Part shown: in pieces, positions 32,160-42,519 of the stretch
How positions within the stretch are numbered: the first letter of the stretch is position 1
How the letters are laid out: the number at the start of each line of letters is the position of its first letter
Source: Chamaelirium japonicum
Taxonomy: Eukaryota > Streptophyta > Magnoliopsida > Liliales > Melanthiaceae
DNA length: 64,000 nt
NCBI GenBank assembly: GCA_947650365.1
Contig: OX393555.1
Location: 11,079,840 to 11,143,839 of the forward strand
Reading direction: 5' to 3'
Notes under the pieces: generated by a model
Told to the model about the DNA's origin: nothing
The model's input: only the letters and a program-made list of their open reading frames with translations
The model's database searches: none
Position numbers and translations under genes: made by a program

Positions 32160-33960
32160 AAAAAAAAAAAGGTGAGATTACACCAAGTAAATTGATCCCC
32201 TCGAAATCCCAAGTCACGCATACTACATTCGTTGATCATATCCAGGAATTCAATAACTCCTCCAGACCAAGAAACAGGAACCCCACCTTCCTTATCATCA
32301 AGGGAAAGAATACAATCACCTCTCAAAAAAAAAAAAAAAAAAAAAAGGGAAAGAATACAATTGAAATCTCCCAGTAACAGCCAGGGAAGAGATGATGGCC
32401 TTAAGGAACATAGTTCCGACCAAAGTTGACGTCTAATCCTTCGATCAGTACTGGCATATACAACTGTAACCAACATCGGCCGTCGCCAAGGAGTAGTGAA
32501 TAAATTAAGCCTGCAGGATAATATGACTAACCTGGCCAACTTCCGATCACCACAAGCACATAATAACCCCCGAAGCACCATTTACCAGAATATGGGCAAA
32601 ACTATAGTTTCTCCTAAATAACCTGCAAAATCTATTTATTTTGGTCTCTGCCAAATGACTTTCAACCAACAAAACCAAAAGAGGTTTATGATTCTGTAAC
32701 AGAAATTTAAAATAACCAAGGGCAGAAGGCCTCAAAATTCCTCTACAGTTTCAAAAAAGGACTATCATTTTGGTAGGGCGGAGAGCAAGCCAGTTGGGAC
32801 CTTCCCATCCCTCTTAGATTTCTTCAAAAGAAGATGATTTATGCCCAAGGTCTCCTTGATGACAGGTCTCACTTTCACCTTTGAGCTTCCATGGGGACGA
32901 CGACCTGCAGAAGTCGAAACAGATGGACCTCCTTCTTCCGAGGAACTCTCTTCACCATTATCATCATCTGCATTTAGAGTAGGGTATCCCGACGTCTGTG
33001 GGTGCAAAATCTGGCTAACACCCAACGATGGGACCCGCAGCCCTGCATGGGATCCATGAGCACGATGGTGGGACCTGCAGCCTTGCTTGGGATCCACTAG
33101 TACGACAGTGGGGCCCGCAACCCTGCCTGGGGCCCACTTGCATTATCTGGGGTATAGTAAATCCCCCCGGAAATTTACTAAACCCTGGGTATTCTAGGGA
33201 ATATTCCTGGAATATTTTCTAGATAAACCAAACCACTATAAATAGCAAACCCTGTAAATTATTCCTGATCCCAAAATCCAAATACGAATCCCACTTTCTG
33301 TTTTCTAGAGCTCCCTGAGCCTTCTGGTTTTCAGATTTCCTCTCCACCTTCTGTCATCTTATAAGAAGCACTCCTCGGCCTGTCGAGAGTAGCTCTACTT
33401 CATTCAAAGATAGTGGATCCAAAGGTTGCATCTTTCCGCACGGAGACGTAGGCTTCGGCTGAACTCCGTCATCACTCCTTGTGTCAGCTCTTTCTCTACT
33501 CTACAACACTTGTGTGACAGCCTAGCAAGTTACAACTCAGCGCTTCGAAGCACACCACATCCCTAATGGTCAAACCTTCAATCGACTATTGGCGGAGGGT
33601 CACGTACGACGACCAATGAAATCCTCCCCCACAATATCTGGGGTGTCGAGAGTAGCATGTTCGCCTCTTGGACTGCCTCTTAATGAATGTCAATGGACTG
33701 GTCACCCTGTGGAGGAGGAATTAGTTCATCGAGAGGTCCTGGATAATCTTTTAAAAAGAGGTGTGGAAGGAGAGAAGCTCTGTGGAATTTCAGGTTGAAT
33801 CTCAGTCACTGGATCCATTAGAACCTCATCCGAAGAGTTTGGATGCACTTGGTCTTCTTCCATAGAACGAGAACAGCCTGAGCTGGCATAAATCTCATCG
33901 AGGAGACTAGAGGTGGTCCCCCCAACGACGGAGAGACATCTGGGGGTTTATCGGTGGACG
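32160..33960 (-). pseudogene. L1-type LINE, 5' fragment (ORF1 end and endonuclease), copy A
   Basis: Minus-strand frames show the C-terminal part of an ORF1-like protein (SSSEEGGPSVSTSAGRRPHG, 32765-33097). They also show an apurinic endonuclease fragment: LVLLVESHLAETKINRFCRL near 32650 and LLGDFNCILS with FLDMINECSMRDLGFRGDQF near 32200-32350. The pieces align with the LINE at 47-51 kb. All RT and downstream parts are missing, and poly-A insertions break the endonuclease. Confidence 0.85.
32997..33633 (+). mobile_element. Solo LTR of a Gypsy-type family (637 bp)
   Basis: Starts TGTGGGTGCAAAATCTGG and ends CCTCCCCCACA. It contains ACTATAAATAGC as a likely TATA region and CACGGAGACGTAGGCTTCGG, shared with the LTR at 46414-47032. 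It interrupts the LINE fragment between ACGTC and ATATC. The sister LINE reads ACGTCTGGGGTG without interruption at 51096, proving the insertion. Confidence 0.9.
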
Positions 33961-34184
33961 AGCCCCCCCCCCCTATTCCTCATTTAAGGTCTACAACATA
34001 GAAAAATGAAAAAACAAGTTGTGACCAAAATTAATGAAGATGTTAGTTAGATAACTCATTAAGAAAATAAAAAAAAATCAAACTTTTACTAGCTTATAAT
34101 ATCAATAATATAGTCTTAATCACACATGCATTACGCATGTCTATGGGCTATAGCTAGAATGATATTGCAAATCGGAATAGCATA

Positions 34185-34800
34185 TGTGGGGGGAAATTTC
34201 CGAGCCGCCTTGATCGGGAACCCCGCCCCACAGCCTTGATTAAATTTGATGGTTTGTAGAGTTAGAGAGATGGGAGAGTAGATAGAGAGAGTAAAGAGTG
34301 ATGACACGAGGATTGATGACGGAGTTCAGTCTTACGACTTACGTCTCCGGGCGAGAGGTGCCACCTGATCTTCACTATAATTTGAATATAAAGGGTTGAG
34401 CGTTCTCTCGACAGGCCGAGAGAAGCTTCGTACAGTGGGGTTGCACGGAGCAACTAGAAGAGAACAAGGTAGGGAGAATAGAGGGCTCTGGCTCTGGCTC
34501 TGGATCCTCTCTTCCTCTGATCGAATGACCAACCCCCCTCCTGGATGCCTTGGGGGTCCTTTTATAGCGTAGGCACGTGCCCGATATGGCAGTGATGATG
34601 TGGCGCTGATGACGTGGCACTGGTTCTGGGCCTCCTTACTGGGCCCTTATTGGGCCGTTGTTCGGGCCCAATAAGGGGTAGGGCTTGATCTGCGAGCCTC
34701 GTAGAGTGGGCCCATGTGAGCCCAGGCGGGCTTACCCATTTGGGCCGTTGTGCGGGCCCATGCTGCTTTGATCTGGTCCGGTACAATTTTTGCACCCACA
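34185..34800 (-). repeat. 3' LTR of the gag-only element
   Basis: Plus-strand view begins TGTGGGGGGAAATTTCC and ends TTTTTGCACCCACA. It shares CGACAGGCCGAG with the solo LTRs of related families in the window. Confidence 0.93.
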
Positions 34801-34929
34801 GTTACCCCCTCCCAGTCGGGTCAGGACCCCCTGGGTCGGCTGGGATTCCATGGTGCAAACGCTTTAGGATCCTGGCGCGGTTGGCGAGGGTTGTCGGTGC
34901 CGCGGTTCGTATTAGCAGAGCCTTCTTCC

Positions 34930-35270
34930 GCCGATGCCGAGACCCTTTTTGGCGCGAGCCAAAAAGTCTCGGTTTTGCGAGGGGGTGTTTCCGAAAAAAC
35001 AGTGCGTTTTCCGACCGAGTGGATACCGAGAGGGTACCGAGTGCATACCGAGTGGGTACCGAGAGCATACCGAGTGGTTACCGAGACCCTTTTGGTGCAA
35101 GCCAAAAAGTCTCGGTTTTGCAAGGGGGTGTTTCCGAAAAACCAGTGCGTTTTCCGACCGAGTGGATACCGAGAGGGTACCAAGTGCATACCGAGTGGGT
35201 ACCGAGAGCATACCGAGTGCATACCGAGAGCATACCGAGAGGGTACCGAGAGCATACCGAGAGCCTTTTG
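34930..35270. repeat. 11-bp TACCGAG repeats and an enclosing duplication
   Basis: A block of roughly 140-150 bp starting with AGCCAAAAAGTCTCGGTTTT occurs twice (about 34940 and 35100). Each contains a run of 11-bp units of the form TACCGAGNGNN. Confidence 0.85.
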
Positions 35271-35387
35271 GTGAAAGAAAAACTTTTTTATCTTTTTCCT
35301 TTCTTTCTTTCTCTCTTTCCTTTCTTTGCTTCTCTCTTTCTTTTTTTGTTTTTCTCTTTCCTTTCTTGTTTTTGTTTTGCTTGTGCT

Positions 35388-36470
35388 CTACACAGGAGAA
35401 TGGGGCCCGGCAAGTGAATGGCGCATCCCGTGAGGCTCTCTTTCCATTCTCTCTCTCTCTCCTTTTCTGTTTTGGCTCACATTCACGTGAGACTGCAGCC
35501 CGTTCAGCCCGTGCAGCCCGCTATCTCTTTCCTTTATCTCTCTCTCTTTCCTTTCTCTCTCCCTCTGTTTCTCCTTCACGTGAGAGCGTGAGAGAGCAGC
35601 TCTCTGTTTTTTTTTTTTCTTTTCTTTGTTGTTGGCGCAGTACAGCAGCGGCAGCGTAGAGGCCGCCCACGCTTCGGCGGCACATCCGAGTCGTAAGGGA
35701 GGGCCGGCTTCTCCTTCCTCGACCGCACCAGCCCGCCTGCCATGCTCCCTGTTGCTGGACAGAGCGAAGGCGAGGGCGGGGGAGCCGGTCATCATGACCT
35801 TCAACTCCTCGAAGGTGACCATCCCGTCGCCGTCCCGATCCACGCCGTCGACCATCTTCCTGCACTGCGCGACCGTTGCGGCCTCCCCGATGCTGCGGAG
35901 CACCCGGGCGAGCTCCTCGGCGGAGATGGAGCCGTTGCGGTTGAGGCCGAAGATGGAGAAGGCGTGCCACAGGTCCTTGAGCGCCGCCGCCGGGTTGACC
36001 CTGGCGGTGTTGAGGTCGACGAACTCGCGGAGGCTGATGTAGCCGTCGCCGCCGGAGTCGGCCTCCGACATCATCCGGCGTAGATCCTCCTCGGACGCCG
36101 GGTGGCCGAGGCTTTCGAAGATGGCCGCGAGCTCGGAGGAGGAGATCTTGCCGTCTCCGTTGGAATCGAACTTGATGAATACCCGCTCCATCTCCTCCTC
36201 CGGAGTCGAAGACGATGTCGGCGTCGCTGAAGCCGACGACGGAGAGCCCGGCGTCGACGGAGTCTCTCCTTCTTTCTCCGTTGTCTTGACCGGCACTGGG
36301 TGGAGGAGCACACGTGGGTCTTCATTGCCGGGTGGAAGAGCCCGTGTGGGGGGAATGGGAGTCGGATCTCCCCCCTCCACCTCCTCTTCGTTGCTGCGCA
36401 TAACGAGGGAACACATGTGGGGTTCGTCGTCGCTAGGTGGATGAGCGCGTAGGGGGGGTTGGAGACTCAA
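35388..36470 (-). CDS. Calmodulin-like EF-hand protein gene carried by the LTR element
   Basis: Calmodulin-like proteins bind calcium through EF-hand loops and pass the signal to targets in cytosol or nucleus. This 360-residue frame has four EF-hands. Loop 1 is DSNGDGKISSSE (about 102-113), loop 2 DSGGDGYISLRE (138-149), loop 3 GLNRNGSISAEE (175-186) and loop 4 DRDGDGMVTFEE (211-222). Loop 3 has G instead of D at position 1 and probably binds calcium poorly or not at all. Normal family members of this type end soon after the fourth hand; here the frame runs another 130 residues of arginine-rich and low-complexity sequence, so the native stop seems lost. The first 90 residues are disordered and possibly not native. 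There is no intron. It is GC-rich and encoded in the sense direction of the element, between array and 3' LTR, so it is best read as a transduplicated host gene. Expression is unknown. Confidence 0.8.
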   Translation of the reverse strand: MSLQPPLRAHPPSDDEPHMCSLVMRSNEEEVEGGDPTPIPPTRALPPGNEDPRVLLHPVPVKTTEKEGETPSTPGSPSSASATPTSSSTPEEEMERVFIKFDSNGDGKISSSELAAIFESLGHPASEEDLRRMMSEADSGGDGYISLREFVDLNTARVNPAAALKDLWHAFSIFGLNRNGSISAEELARVLRSIGEAATVAQCRKMVDGVDRDGDGMVTFEELKVMMTGSPALAFALSSNREHGRRAGAVEEGEAGPPLRLGCAAEAWAASTLPLLYCANNKEKKKKKQRAALSRSHVKEKQRERERKEREIKERDSGLHGLNGLQSHVNVSQNRKGERERMEREPHGMRHSLAGPHSPV

Positions 36471-36709
36471 GAGATATCGGTTTTGAGGCCGGGCTGGTTG
36501 GTTGATCAGTTTTCAGGGTGCATGAAACCCGTGTCAATCGGAAGACCGTAGCTCCATTGAGTTGAAACCGATCAGTTTTGAGGTGATTACTACCGATCGG
36601 ATCTGATGTAGAGAGGTTGGATGCCAATCAGATCTGAGGGAGAGAGGTTAGCTGCCTACTCGATCTGAGGAAGATAGAGGCGTTCGGGAGGGTTCGTCCG
36701 ACCCCCCTC

Positions 36710-37435
36710 CTCTCTCCGTCCGGGTCGGCTGCGCGATGTGAGGTGTACCGTCATTACTGTGTAATTATTCTGATGCTAGTCTTCGAAGAAAAAGACCTTG
36801 AGACCCTCTGACAGTCATAACTTTTCATACGCATGTCGGATGAATGCGTATAAGGTGCCATTGCGTAGGCATCGAAGAAACGGTCAAAGTGGACGTGAAA
36901 CATTGTTCGCCTTGACGTGTAACTTTTCCGTTGCTCAGCTTCGGAGATAAGGCACTCGAAAACCTCTGACAGCCATAACTTTTCATACACGTGTCGGCTC
37001 AACGCGTATAAGGTGCCGTTGTGCCGGTGCCGAAAAACCGATCAAAGTGGATGTGGAACATCGTATACCTTGACGAGTAACTTTTCCGGTAATCACCTTC
37101 ATAAAGAGATGACTCTAAAGAACACGTTGACCGAGTGTCCTACGCGCGTCTTGAAGAGGCATCGATACGCGGTAACTCATTCGTCTCTGTTCGACACCCA
37201 ACTGCACCTAGTTACTGTATTCACTAGGGACTGCAGTCGGGCCCTAGTGATGACGCGGCGGTTACCACGAGTCCACCCCCAGATAAGAAGGAGGAATTTT
37301 GCTTGTGAAGTTTGTACGGCCAACTCAATAGGTTAAGTTGAGATGCTATTCAACCAACCCAATGGAAGATAACTCTTCGTCTTTGGCTGATCCTTGCGTG
37401 CGAATGCCACTTGAATTGGATTGACTAATAAGTTT
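36710..37435. other. Spacer of the gag-only element
   Basis: Contains a diverged duplication: CATAACTTTTCATAC occurs near 36828 and 36972, each followed by a GTCGG, GCGTATAAGGTGCC motif. No coding signal. Confidence 0.5.
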
Positions 37436-38515
37436 GGATGGCGCCGAGCACCCCCCCTCTCAGTTTTCCGTCGAAATCGAGGGGTGGGCTGCTGACGGTG
37501 TGCCGTCGCACCCTCCCCACTTGGTTTTTCTGCGAAACCGAGGGGGGGCTGCTTGTTGATGTCGACACATACCCCCTCTTGGTTTTCTGACGAAACCGAG
37601 GAGTGGTTGTAGCTGATGGTGTGCCGTCACCCCTTCCCCACTCGGTTTTTATGCGAAACCGAGGAAGGGCTACTTGTTGATGGCGACACACATCCCCTCT
37701 CGGTTTTCTGACGAAACCGAGGGGTGTGCTGATGGTGTGCCGTCACCCCCTCCCCACTCGGTTTTTGTGCGAAACCGAGGGAGGGTTGCTTGTTGATGCC
37801 GACACACACCCCCTCTCGGTTTTCTGACGAAACCGAGGGGTGTGCTGCTGATGGTGTGCCGTCACCCCTTCCCCACTCGGTTTTTGTGCGAAACCGAGGG
37901 AGGGTTGCTTGTTGATGCCGACACACACCCCCTCTCAGTTTTCTGACGAAACCGAGGGGTGTGCAGCTGATGGTGTGCCGTCACCCCTTCCCCACTCGGT
38001 TTTTATGCGAAACCGAGGGAGGGCTGCTTGTTGATGCCGACACACATCCCCTCTCGGTTTTCTGACGAAACCGAGGGGTGTGCTGATGGTGTGCCGTCAC
38101 CCCCTCCCCACTCGGTTTTTGTACGAAACCGAGAGAGGGTTGCTCGTTGATGCCGACACACACCCCCTCTCGGTTTTCTGACGAAACCGAGGGGTGTGCT
38201 GCTGATGGTGTGCCGTCACCCCTTCCCCACTCGGTTTTTGTACGAAACCGAGGGAGGGCTATTTGTTGATGCCGACACACATCCCCTCTCGGTTTTCTGA
38301 CGAAACCGAGGAGTGTGCTGATGGTGTGCCGTCACCCCCTCCCCACTCGGTTTTTGTGCGAAACCGAGGGAGGGTTGCTCGTTGATGCCGACACACACCC
38401 CCTCTCGGTTTTCTGACGAAACCGAGGGGTGTGCTGCTGATGGTGTGTCGTCACCCCTTCCCCACTCGGTTTTTGTGCAAAACCGAGGGGAGGCTGCTTG
38501 TTGACGCCGACACCC
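37436..38515. repeat. Tandem array of about 118-bp units with paired hairpins
   Basis: About nine units. Each has two short inverted repeats: CCTCTCGGTTTTCTG with CGAAACCGAGG, and CACTCGGTTTTTGTG with CGAAACCGAGG. The spacer GATGGTGTGCCGTCACCCC recurs in all. Units differ by point changes and small indels. Confidence 0.92.
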
Positions 38516-38999
38516 CATTATTGGGGCTGCTAGAAGAGGCCAAAAAGTGTCGGTATTGAAAATAGTGTATTTTTCGAATTTCAGCCCCATTTGAAACCGA
38601 CACTTTTTTGGTAAAACTCTGGCGCGCGGGGATGTCGGCGAGGGACAACGCTATATTTGAGGGGGTTTCTTAGAGATGATCTAGAATGACGCCGCTTGAT
38701 GGCCAGCCGGTCTTCATCCAATGTATTACCGTACCTGGTTACTGTATTCACCAGGTACTACGGTCGCGCGAGGGTGTTGACTTGGCCAGGATCAAGGAAG
38801 CACCATTTTATCCTGTGTTACCCACCGTCGACTGCACCAGTGTGGAGACACGCACTGACAGAGTCAGACCAACCACCCCCTGACCGGCTTGGAACCGTTA
38901 GTCGTCGAGAAAAGGTGATGGCCATTGACAATCTAATGCTTAGACCTGAGTGACAAGACTAAGCCTGGACTTTTGATCAAATGCCAATACGTCGGCGAC

Positions 39000-39712
39000 G
39001 ACGTCTCGGACCTTGTCTTCGAATGCCGAGAGCTGGGCCTTGGGCTTGTAGAGTGTTAAGGCGTTGGTCGCCTCGAACTTTGTCTTCAAGTGCCAAGGGC
39101 TGGGCCTTGGGCTTGTAGAGTGCCGAGGCGCTGGTCGCCTCGGACTTTGTCTTCAAGTGCCAAGGGCTGGGCCTTGGGCTTGTAGAGTGCTGAGGCGCTG
39201 GTCGCCTCGAACTTTGTCTTCAAGTGCCAAGGGCTGGGCCTTGGGCTTGTAGAGTGCCGAGGCGCTGGTCGCCTCGGACTTTGTCTTCAAGTGCCAAGGG
39301 CTGGGCCTTGGGCTTGTAGAGTGCCGAGGCGCTGGTCGCCTCGGACTTTGTCTTCAAGTGCCAAGGGCCGGGCCTTGGGCTCGTAGAGTGCCGAGGCGCT
39401 GGTCGCCTCGGACTTTGTCTTCAAGTGCCAAGGGCTGGGCCTTGGGCTTATAGAGTGCCGAGGCGCTGGTCACCTCGGGCTTTGTCTTCGAGTGCCAAAG
39501 GCTGGGCCTTGGGCTTATAGAGTGCCGAGGCATTGGTCACCTCTGACTTTGTCTTCGAGTGCCAAGGGCTGGGCCTTGGGCTTGTAGAGTGCCGAGGCGT
39601 TGGTCGCCTCGGACTTTGTCTTCGAGTGCCAAGGGCTGGGCCTTGGGCTTATAGAGTGCCGAGGCGTTGGTCGCCTCGGACTTTGTCTTCGAGTGCCAAG
39701 GGCGTCTCCTTA
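39000..39712. repeat. Tandem array of 67-bp units, about 11 copies
   Basis: The core CTGGGCCTTGGGCTTGTAGA and GAGGCGCTGGTCGCCTCGG recur every 67 bp. Eleven TTGTCTTC words were counted. Confidence 0.92.
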
Positions 39713-39784
39713 AACTTGGTGCATGTCAAAGCGACGTTTGCCTTGGACTCATTCTCTTCGCCTCGGATAAGTATAGTTGATAGT

Positions 39785-40563
39785 TTAGCTTGACCTGGAT
39801 TGTCAGGAGCATTTTTATCTGACTTTCGCCTTGAAAGGGCGTAGCCGAATTGCCTTCGAGCTTCCGACTTGAATGGGCGGAATCGAAGGTCTTTGGTTGA
39901 CCTGGGTTGCCAGGAGTCTTTTATCGGACTTTAGCCTCGAGAGGGCGTAACCGGATTGCCTTCGAGCTTCCGACTTGAACGGGCGGAGTCGAAGGTCTTT
40001 GGTTGACCTGGGTTGCCAGGAGCCTTTTAATCGGACTTTAGCCTCGAGAGGGCGTAGCTGAATTGCCTTCGAGCTTCCGACTTGAATGGGCGGAATCGAA
40101 GGTCTTTGGTTGACCTGGGTTGCCAGGAGCTTTTTAATCGGACTTTAGCCTCGAGAGGGCGTAGCCGAATTGCCTTCGAACTTCCGACTTGAATGGGCGG
40201 AATCGAAGGTCTTTGGTTGACCTGGGTTACCAGGAGCCTTTTAACCGGACTTTAGTCTCGAGAGGGCGTAACCGAATTGCCTTCGAGCTTCCGACTTGAA
40301 TGGGCGGAATCGAAGGTCTTTGGTTGACCTGGGTTGCCAGGAGCCTTTTTATCGGACTTTAGCCTCGAGAGGGCGTAACCGAATTGCCTTCGAGCTTCCG
40401 ACTTGAACGGGCGGAATCGAAGGTCTTTGGTTGACCTGGGTTGCCAGGAGCCTTTTTATCGGACTTTAGCCTCGAGCGGGCGTAGCCGAATCGCCTTCGA
40501 GCTTCCGACTTGAATGGGCGGAATCGAAGGTCTTTGGTTGACCTGGTTTGCCAGGAGCCTTTT
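39785..40563. repeat. Tandem array of about 107-bp units, about 7 copies
   Basis: The core GACCTGGGTTGCCAGGAGC, then TTTAGCCTCGAGAGGGCGTA, CTTCGAGCTTCCGACTTGAA and GGGCGGAATCGAAGGTCTTT recur about every 107 bp up to the region just after the gag gene. Confidence 0.92.
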
Positions 40564-40726
40564 TTTTTTGCCTTAATATGGTGGAATCGAAGTTCGGGAG
40601 ATTTGATTTTGAGAAAAAAAGGACACTTTATTGATATAACAAAGTTGCAGTTACACTTTTTCAGAGGTTGCCCCGCGGCATCCACGTATTACATTGACTT
40701 TCTTTTCTCCACTGCTGCAACCTCTC

Positions 40727-42379
40727 CTACTCTCGACCTAGTTCCTTATTAGCGAGGTAACCATCGAGCCGCCCTTCTTGGATCAGGTCTTCGATGTGAT
40801 GCTTTAGCTTTCGACATGTAGAGGTTGTGTGGCCATGGCTGCGATGAAACTCACAGTAGGCCGTCGTATCTCCCGCCTGGTCGGAATTTGGAGGGAGAGG
40901 CTGTGGCCACTTGCAAAAGGGCTCGTTCTGTAGATAGGCGAAGATGTCTTCAATGGAGGTGTTCAACTCAGTGAACACCCTTTGCTCCCTTGGAGTTCGT
41001 CTCTTTTCCGCTGGAGGGGCTTTTGGATCTTCATTGTACCTTTTGGCCTGGGCCTTTTGGTCGGACGCAGCATGGACAGACTTCTTGTAGCGTGCTTCAT
41101 TAGGGGCTTCATCATCCTTCTTATGTCGGGAGTCACGAGACTCGCGGGGCTCGCGTAATCTTCTGGCCCGCTGATTGTCTTCCACCTCTATCTCCCGCTG
41201 TACGCGCTTGAACATCGCTTCCAGGTTACTGGGAGGATGTCGGATGAAGTCGGTGTAGACGTGGAGCTCTGGCCGGATAGCATTCTGGAATGCCAGCACG
41301 ATGGCCTCCTCATTCTGGGACCGACCGGTGAGCTCAGAGTGCTCATTACGAAACCTCATTGTGAAGCTCCTTAGAGACTCATCGGAGCCCATCTTCAGCC
41401 TGTAGAGTGTATCCAGCTTCTTTTCCGGCTTTAAGTTTAGCCGATAATGGTCCATGAAAAGTTCAGCCAACTCTTTGAAGGTGGCCACCGTACCGGTAGG
41501 CAGCGTGTGGTACCAGTCGAGGGCAGGTCCCTCGAGACTTCCTGCGAACATACGACAAAGGATATGATTCTCATACTCATACGGCGTCAGGGCCTGCTTG
41601 TAGGCTAGGATATGGAGAGCAGGGTCTCCCTTGATGCAGTTAAACTTTGGCAGGCTCAGTGTTCGCCATCCCATAGGAAATGGTGTTGCAAGAACCTTGG
41701 GATGCAGTGGCCCCACCGAGGTGATTAGCTGCCTACGGTCTTGATGTCGGCGTCCCACATCGGCAGTATGCCTTAGTTGGTTGAGCAGCTCACGGGCATC
41801 TGTTGCTTTCGCGTGCGAAGGGATAGAATGTCTAGTAGATCCCGTTGACTGAAGTGATCCTTCTCCACGATAGCTGGGCGCACCGTTGACATCGAGGCGA
41901 TCCCACACTGTTTGCCTTGGTGCTTGTGTGGATACCTGACGCATCTCGGTACGCGGCACATGTGGTTTTTCGAGGTGATGACTCACGGCTGGGCAAGTCC
42001 TTGGTTGGTCTTCATCAGTAGCTAGAGAGTTGTGGGCCACAACCCCTGCTCTTTCAACCGCCTTCTTTAGGGAATCCCTCTCTTGCTCGAGGGCTGTGTT
42101 CCTCTTGAGGAGGTTCAGCAGCTGGAAATCAGCAGTCGAAATTTGGTATGTAGCTGAACCGTTATCTCCTTGGGTGGCGTGCTCTTTGCCAGATCGACGC
42201 CTCGGGGATGACGGGTCTCGCCGATCGCTGTGCCCTTCTGGATGGCTGCCTTGCGGCCCCGGCCGCTCCCGAACATTTCTTCGGTTGGTTGCAACCGAGA
42301 CTTCTTGTTCTTCTTCGATCAGCATATCATTTGTTCGTTTAGCACCCGCCTTTGGTGGGTTGGTGCTGGCCTTCACCAT
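40727..42379 (-). CDS. Gypsy-type Gag polyprotein (550 aa)
   Basis: Gag forms the virus-like particle in which element RNA is packaged. The frame starts MVKASTNPPKAGAKRTNDML and has a charged, disordered first 200 residues. A retrotransposon-gag core then contains FNCIKGDPALHILAYKQALT, MFAGSLEGPALDWYHTLPTG, LFMDHYRL and SLRSFTMRFRNE (about 245-355). The C-terminal zinc-binding-like YCEFHRSHGHTTSTCRKLKH is at about 510-530. It ends shortly after with ELGRE and a stop; in autonomous relatives the frame would continue into protease. The uninterrupted 1.65-kb frame, with decayed neighbours all around, suggests recent function. The primer site lies about 130 bp upstream in element sense. Confidence 0.93.
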   Translation of the reverse strand: MVKASTNPPKAGAKRTNDMLIEEEQEVSVATNRRNVRERPGPQGSHPEGHSDRRDPSSPRRRSGKEHATQGDNGSATYQISTADFQLLNLLKRNTALEQERDSLKKAVERAGVVAHNSLATDEDQPRTCPAVSHHLEKPHVPRTEMRQVSTQAPRQTVWDRLDVNGAPSYRGEGSLQSTGSTRHSIPSHAKATDARELLNQLRHTADVGRRHQDRRQLITSVGPLHPKVLATPFPMGWRTLSLPKFNCIKGDPALHILAYKQALTPYEYENHILCRMFAGSLEGPALDWYHTLPTGTVATFKELAELFMDHYRLNLKPEKKLDTLYRLKMGSDESLRSFTMRFRNEHSELTGRSQNEEAIVLAFQNAIRPELHVYTDFIRHPPSNLEAMFKRVQREIEVEDNQRARRLREPRESRDSRHKKDDEAPNEARYKKSVHAASDQKAQAKRYNEDPKAPPAEKRRTPREQRVFTELNTSIEDIFAYLQNEPFCKWPQPLPPNSDQAGDTTAYCEFHRSHGHTTSTCRKLKHHIEDLIQEGRLDGYLANKELGRE

Positions 42380-42508
42380 CGAGCGTGTTGATGTCGGCGT
42401 GATGCAGGCGTTGAGGTTGATTTGGAGGAGGACTTGTGGCTCGTCACCACAAGTTGAATAGGAGTCGGTAGAGGTGTGGGTAAGACCTCTATCGATATCC
42501 CACAGACG

Positions 42509-42519
42509 GCGCCAAAGAT
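42509..42519 (-). other. Primer binding site of the gag-only element
   Basis: On the minus strand TTTGGCGCCGTC follows the 5' LTR by a few bases; TGGCGCCGT is a frequent primer-site start in plant Gypsy elements. Confidence 0.8.

Noticed and set aside
34716-35659. Two long overlapping plus-strand ORFs (233 and 241 aa)
   Set aside because: Produced by the 11-bp repeats and polypyrimidine tracts; repeated peptides with no domain, antisense to the element.
35521-36083. ORFs in other frames over the EF-hand gene
   Set aside because: Shadows of a GC-rich coding region.
37436-38515. CRISPR-like regular repeats
   Set aside because: Head-to-tail units without unique spacers, in a plant LTR element; a minisatellite.
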